From Latrodectus hesperus (taxonomy: Eukaryota > Arthropoda > Arachnida > Araneae > Theridiidae), in contig CM075857.1 of the NCBI GenBank assembly GCA_037975125.1, positions 45,172,172 through 45,236,171 of the forward strand: 64,000 nucleotides of DNA, read 5' to 3'. The notes beneath the pieces are model-generated. The model saw nothing but the letters and a program-made list of their open reading frames with translations. It ran no database searches and was not told the DNA's origin. Below, piece after piece: positions 60,414 to 64,000 of this stretch. Both the position numbers and the translations under genes were made by a program. The stretch's first letter is position 1. Each line of letters starts with the position of its first letter.

Positions 60414-61355
60414 CTGAAAAAAATAATGCAGCTATATAAATGAATGCTTTATGGTTAATTATGCACGAAACTTTTTACTAATAGAGAAATGTGTTTTTAA
60501 TTAATGAAAGTCAAATATGTGTTTTACAATTCATTTGTAACATCACAGTTGAATTATAAGCAGAAATCAAGAGGTTAAAAGTTGTGTGGAGTTCTTTCTT
60601 TGAAGTACAGAAATAAAGTTGATAAACGTCGAAGTTTTCTTGAAATGTATACTTTGAAGACTTTACAAAAAATGTGTGTGAGTTATGTAGACGGGTGGTA
60701 GACATAATTACAAAAAACGCGTTGTTTCTTAAGGTCTTTATCACTTGGCGTATCAATGTGTGCGTGTGTTAAAGTTTCATGTGTGTATGTGTTTATGTAC
60801 TTAGTTTTAAGATGCTATTCAATTTCAATTTAACTAGTCTTTATGAGCTTATTATTTATAGTTGTGTTTATACAATGATAAAAATTGCTTTATGAAAAGT
60901 TACAACTTTCATTAAAAAATGTTTGGTAAAAATACACACTGAAAATATTGTATTAAATAAAAAGCAAATGTTTGTTTATCATAATAGATTTAGAACATTA
61001 AGTGAGTTGTAATATAATTGTGTTAGTTATTCTGCGTATTATCATTCATTTAACATTGTAATAAATCATATGAACCAGAATTATAAAAACTGGCTCAAAT
61101 AAAGAGACAAATATTACATGATAAATGAATAAATATTTCTAAATCTTTAGGCACATAATTTAAATAAGGATACCATTTACATAAAAATTCACGAATTACC
61201 TAACCTTCAATCGAAATATAAAGATTTTATCAATATTAATGAAGTTAAAAGTACACATCAGTTCAACTGAATTTAATTCAAGATATAGTCTACAAAAGTC
61301 TATAAAAATTTTAAAAGATCCAACTTAGCTTGATGAATATATATGAATTCATATG

Positions 61356-61472
<117 letters not shown>

Positions 61473-62371
61473 GATTTTATATGAAAACACATCACAAAAA
61501 TAGAAAGCAACTATACATCAGATTATTTTAGCTACAAAAATGGAAATGCAAAAAATAAGGGAGTTGTCAATCTTATTTACAAAACAAACAATGTTCTTTT
61601 TTCAAAAGAAAAAATTTGTTTCTTAAAAGCATTACTTCTATTTAATTTCTTCTTTCATCACATACTTGTGATTGTGAATTGTTTGAAACAATAATATTTT
61701 CAAAATGATGATCGAAAAAAATATATATTGACATACTTTTTTCATAAAAACCCATAAAGAGTTGTAAATGCACTTAGAAACTCAAAAAAATGTTTTGCGA
61801 AAAAGCAAAAAAGGAATATTAAAATTTTATAATCTTGAAGATCTTTTAGAATAAAAACCCACAAATAAAGTGTTTGCTATTCAATTGGATGTTGACAGGA
61901 TTATACATTTTTTAATGTGATTTGCAAAAATTAATATCATTGTTTCCATTCAAACATTTACTGAGTTGCAAAATTCGTCTAGTAAAATTGAAAGTTTTCA
62001 TACATCAAAAGCTGATGTTTGATCATAGCTTATTAAATAATTAAATCCAATTATTCCTATTCAGATTTATGTAATATGACTGAATTTAAATTCTTAAAAG
62101 AATCCAGTTCAAATTATATAATTAATGCGTGGAATATATGAGTCTTTATACAACTTTTAAAAACAAACTATTGACTGGTGTTGCATCATCATGTATATAA
62201 TACATTATCAAAATAACTTGAGTTCTTAAAATATATCTATATTAATAATCCTTATTCTCTTCGCCCAAATTTTTGCTTGGAATTGAACAGAACAGCTGGA
62301 ATAAAACTTAATTCTGGACGTAAATCTTTAACTAACTTATTAACACGCAAGCTATGTTTCATTCCGAAGTT

Positions 62372-62450
62372 GATGTAACAACAGTGTTTGTTGTTGTTGT
62401 TGCTTATGACCCTTGGACAAGCCAAGCTCGCTATGCCACAGTGTTTGTAA
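62372..62450. repeat. Short insert flanked by direct repeats
   Basis: acagtgtttgt occurs at both sides of a 55-bp GC-richer segment (ttgttgttgc...ctatgcc), like a target duplication around a tiny insertion. Nature unknown. Confidence 0.3.
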
Positions 62451-62498
62451 TTGATTTTAAAGGTAACTAACTCTAATTTGGATACTCTGTAAAGTTGC

Positions 62499-62666
62499 TT
62501 ATGCCTCAATGTTATTTTTTAAGTAATTTATCTCCATTTCAGAAAGTTGCTTGTTGGAAGCGTTTCCCTTTTTAAAATTGCCATCTATGCATAACTCTGT
62601 TGGTGTTAAAAAATATTCATGGCTTCGAATCTCTGTTCTTTCTACATTATCAAAGAGTAATCTCCC
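62499..62666 (-). CDS. Possible terminal coding exon (55 aa tail)
   Basis: After ATTATTTTTTAG the minus strand reads GRLLFDNVERTEIRSHEYFL, continues through TPTELCIDGNFKKGN and ends NNIEA-TAA, 55 codons without a stop in AT-rich DNA. The charged, hydrophilic make-up suits a cytoplasmic C-terminal tail. No family recognised. It contains a stop, so it cannot be an internal exon joined to 60413-60306; it would end a separate transcript or isoform. Confidence 0.35.
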   Translation of the reverse strand, partial: GRLLFDNVERTEIRSHEYFLTPTELCIDGNFKKGNASNKQLSEMEINYLKNNIEA

Positions 62667-62669
62667 CTA

Positions 62670-64000
62670 AAAAATAATATATATTATTTTTTAAAGCGTA
62701 TTGTTTCCGCCCACTGCAACGAATATGAGTTTACTTTTCCCTAATAAGCAGCGATCGTAAATTCATGAAACCTTGTAAAATATACCATCAGTTTTACTCT
62801 TTGAAGTGAAATTTTCACCGACTCGTTGAAGTTGGTGAAAATGAAAAAATGATTTTCGATGTGTGTACTCACGTAAACGTTTGCCGTTCCAACTTTTCAA
62901 AAGCCAAATATATGCCAAATATGAACTTAATTTGCTACACCTAATCTCGTAACTACCCTTTCTTGAGTTCTGAAAAAAAATCTTATAAAAATAGTTAATA
63001 TCCCTATATATAATATTTCCACTATAGGGAAAAAAGAAACGTAATTTGCATGTACTGAATGTAAATATGAATTTTCTTCCGATAAAATAAATAAAAAAAT
63101 GAGATTTTTTTTCAGCTTTCTTTAAAAATTAATAAAATCTCTTTTACCAGATACCCTTCATTTCTTAAATTCTTTTACCAACTAGTGGTGCTTTTTAAAG
63201 CATTCAAGTATTCGTCAAGTTGAAGATTTTTAAAGAAATCATATAGAAATCTGTGTGGAGAACGCCCTCGCATTTCGAAGAAACAGGTGTAACATTTACT
63301 TTCAACTTTGGGAAATCAAAAATAAATTGGAATACAAAGAACAAAAGAAACTCATTATAATTTTGGTGCAAGAGAATAAAATAGAAATGGAAGCAGTAAT
63401 GCCATATCACGAAATTTGAATTACTGTATCCGACAATATGAAGCTCTGCTGAATGACTCAAAGTTTTACAGTTTAGAACATTCCACATTCACAAATTGTT
63501 TTCCGATAATAAAGATCTGTGGTTAACGTTTGCTTTTTATTGTTCGAATATCGGTAATGCTATATTCTGTAGATTATGTAAACTGCGAGCATTTCAATCT
63601 AAATGTCATTGTAAACACAAATTATTGTCAAATTTAGTCAGAAAACAGTCTCAACATTTCTTAAAAAATTCTGTTACATGATTTAAAAATAATGGATGAT
63701 TTGGGCTTTTACATTATGATTAGTCCCATATTTTTTAAGAAATATAGCTTGTAGACCAACAGCATTCTCTGTTAACATTAAATATATTTAAATATGTGTT
63801 AATAATTTATAATTCTATATTTTAGTAGAAGAAATTTTCATACTCATCATATTTAGTTAGATATTACATGAAAGACCAACGTTTTTTGATGAAGTGAAGA
63901 TTCTTAAGGGACAGTCTATTTTTAGAATGATTTTCTAGTTCCTTTTACCCCGAGCACTTTAAAAATCTGATTCAGTAGAATCAAGTCATTGCTGTTGTGA
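62670..64000. other. Right-edge DNA, no certain gene
   Basis: On the minus strand 63310-63179 a 45-codon open run (FFEMRGRSPHRFLYDFFKN...) ends at a donor-like G|GTAAAAG and might be an internal exon feeding the tail exon at 62666. The acceptor is weak, so this is left unassigned. Confidence 0.3.

Noticed and set aside
63179..63310. Internal exon FFEMRGRSPHRFLYDFF...
   Set aside because: The donor is acceptable but the acceptor is poor and no family is recognised; left as unassigned.

Overview
The window looks like nuclear DNA of an arthropod, most probably a spider. It is very AT-rich, has split genes with GT-AG introns, long (TA)n arrays and many Tc1/mariner, pogo/Tigger, hAT, Helitron, Gypsy and non-LTR remnants. 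The gag gene of the Gypsy element has a short-period GQEEMKA-type coiled-coil repeat of a kind I associate with spider Gypsy elements. Assignment to spiders is inference; nothing here names the species. I see no tRNA, rRNA or CRISPR array.

The backbone is a head-to-tail cluster of three paralogous genes on the minus strand, each coding for a small secreted leucine-rich-repeat (LRR) protein. Exon 1 carries the signal peptide, LRR N-cap and most repeats, exon 2 one to two more LRRs, and exon 3 the cysteine-rich LRR C-cap and stop. Gene 3 runs 50245-49602 / 48637-48489 / 35776-35634 and gene 2 runs 26711-26068 / 23261-23113 / 17403-17261. Gene 1 runs 5272-4629 / 1446-1298 and its last exon lies off the left edge. 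Coding exon lengths are the same in every copy (644, 149 and 143 nt), all reading frames are open, and all splice phases agree, giving 311 aa for the two complete genes. A sequence motif 84-85 bp upstream of each ATG and a polyadenylation signal 109 bp after each visible stop are also conserved. Non-coding homology between copies in introns and intergenic DNA shows duplication of units about 20 kb long.

Transposons fill the spaces. Gene 1 intron 1 holds a foldback element. Between genes 1 and 2 lie a mariner copy (6.2-7.3 kb), an apparently intact DD41D element with roughly 290-bp inverted repeats inside a TA array (8.6-10.6 kb) and an internally deleted Tc1 element (13.4-14.4 kb). Gene 2 introns hold a Helitron (23.6-24.7 kb) and a non-LTR RNase H relic (19.9-20.7 kb). 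Gene 3 intron 2 (12.7 kb) is a transposon nest: a Gypsy LTR element lacking protease/RT/RNase H (35.9-40.7 kb) with a hAT element inside it, a rearranged mariner, a non-LTR fragment, a Tigger element (42.5-45.7 kb) and a Tc1 element (46.3-47.7 kb).

Right of gene 3 the DNA is mostly non-coding: a GC-rich hairpin island (53.9-54.1 kb), a palindromic MITE (56.8-57.0 kb), a deleted mariner with intact ends (58.8-59.7 kb), and on the minus strand a phase-0 exon for a transporter-like transmembrane helix (60.3-60.4 kb) plus a possible separate terminal exon (62.5-62.7 kb).
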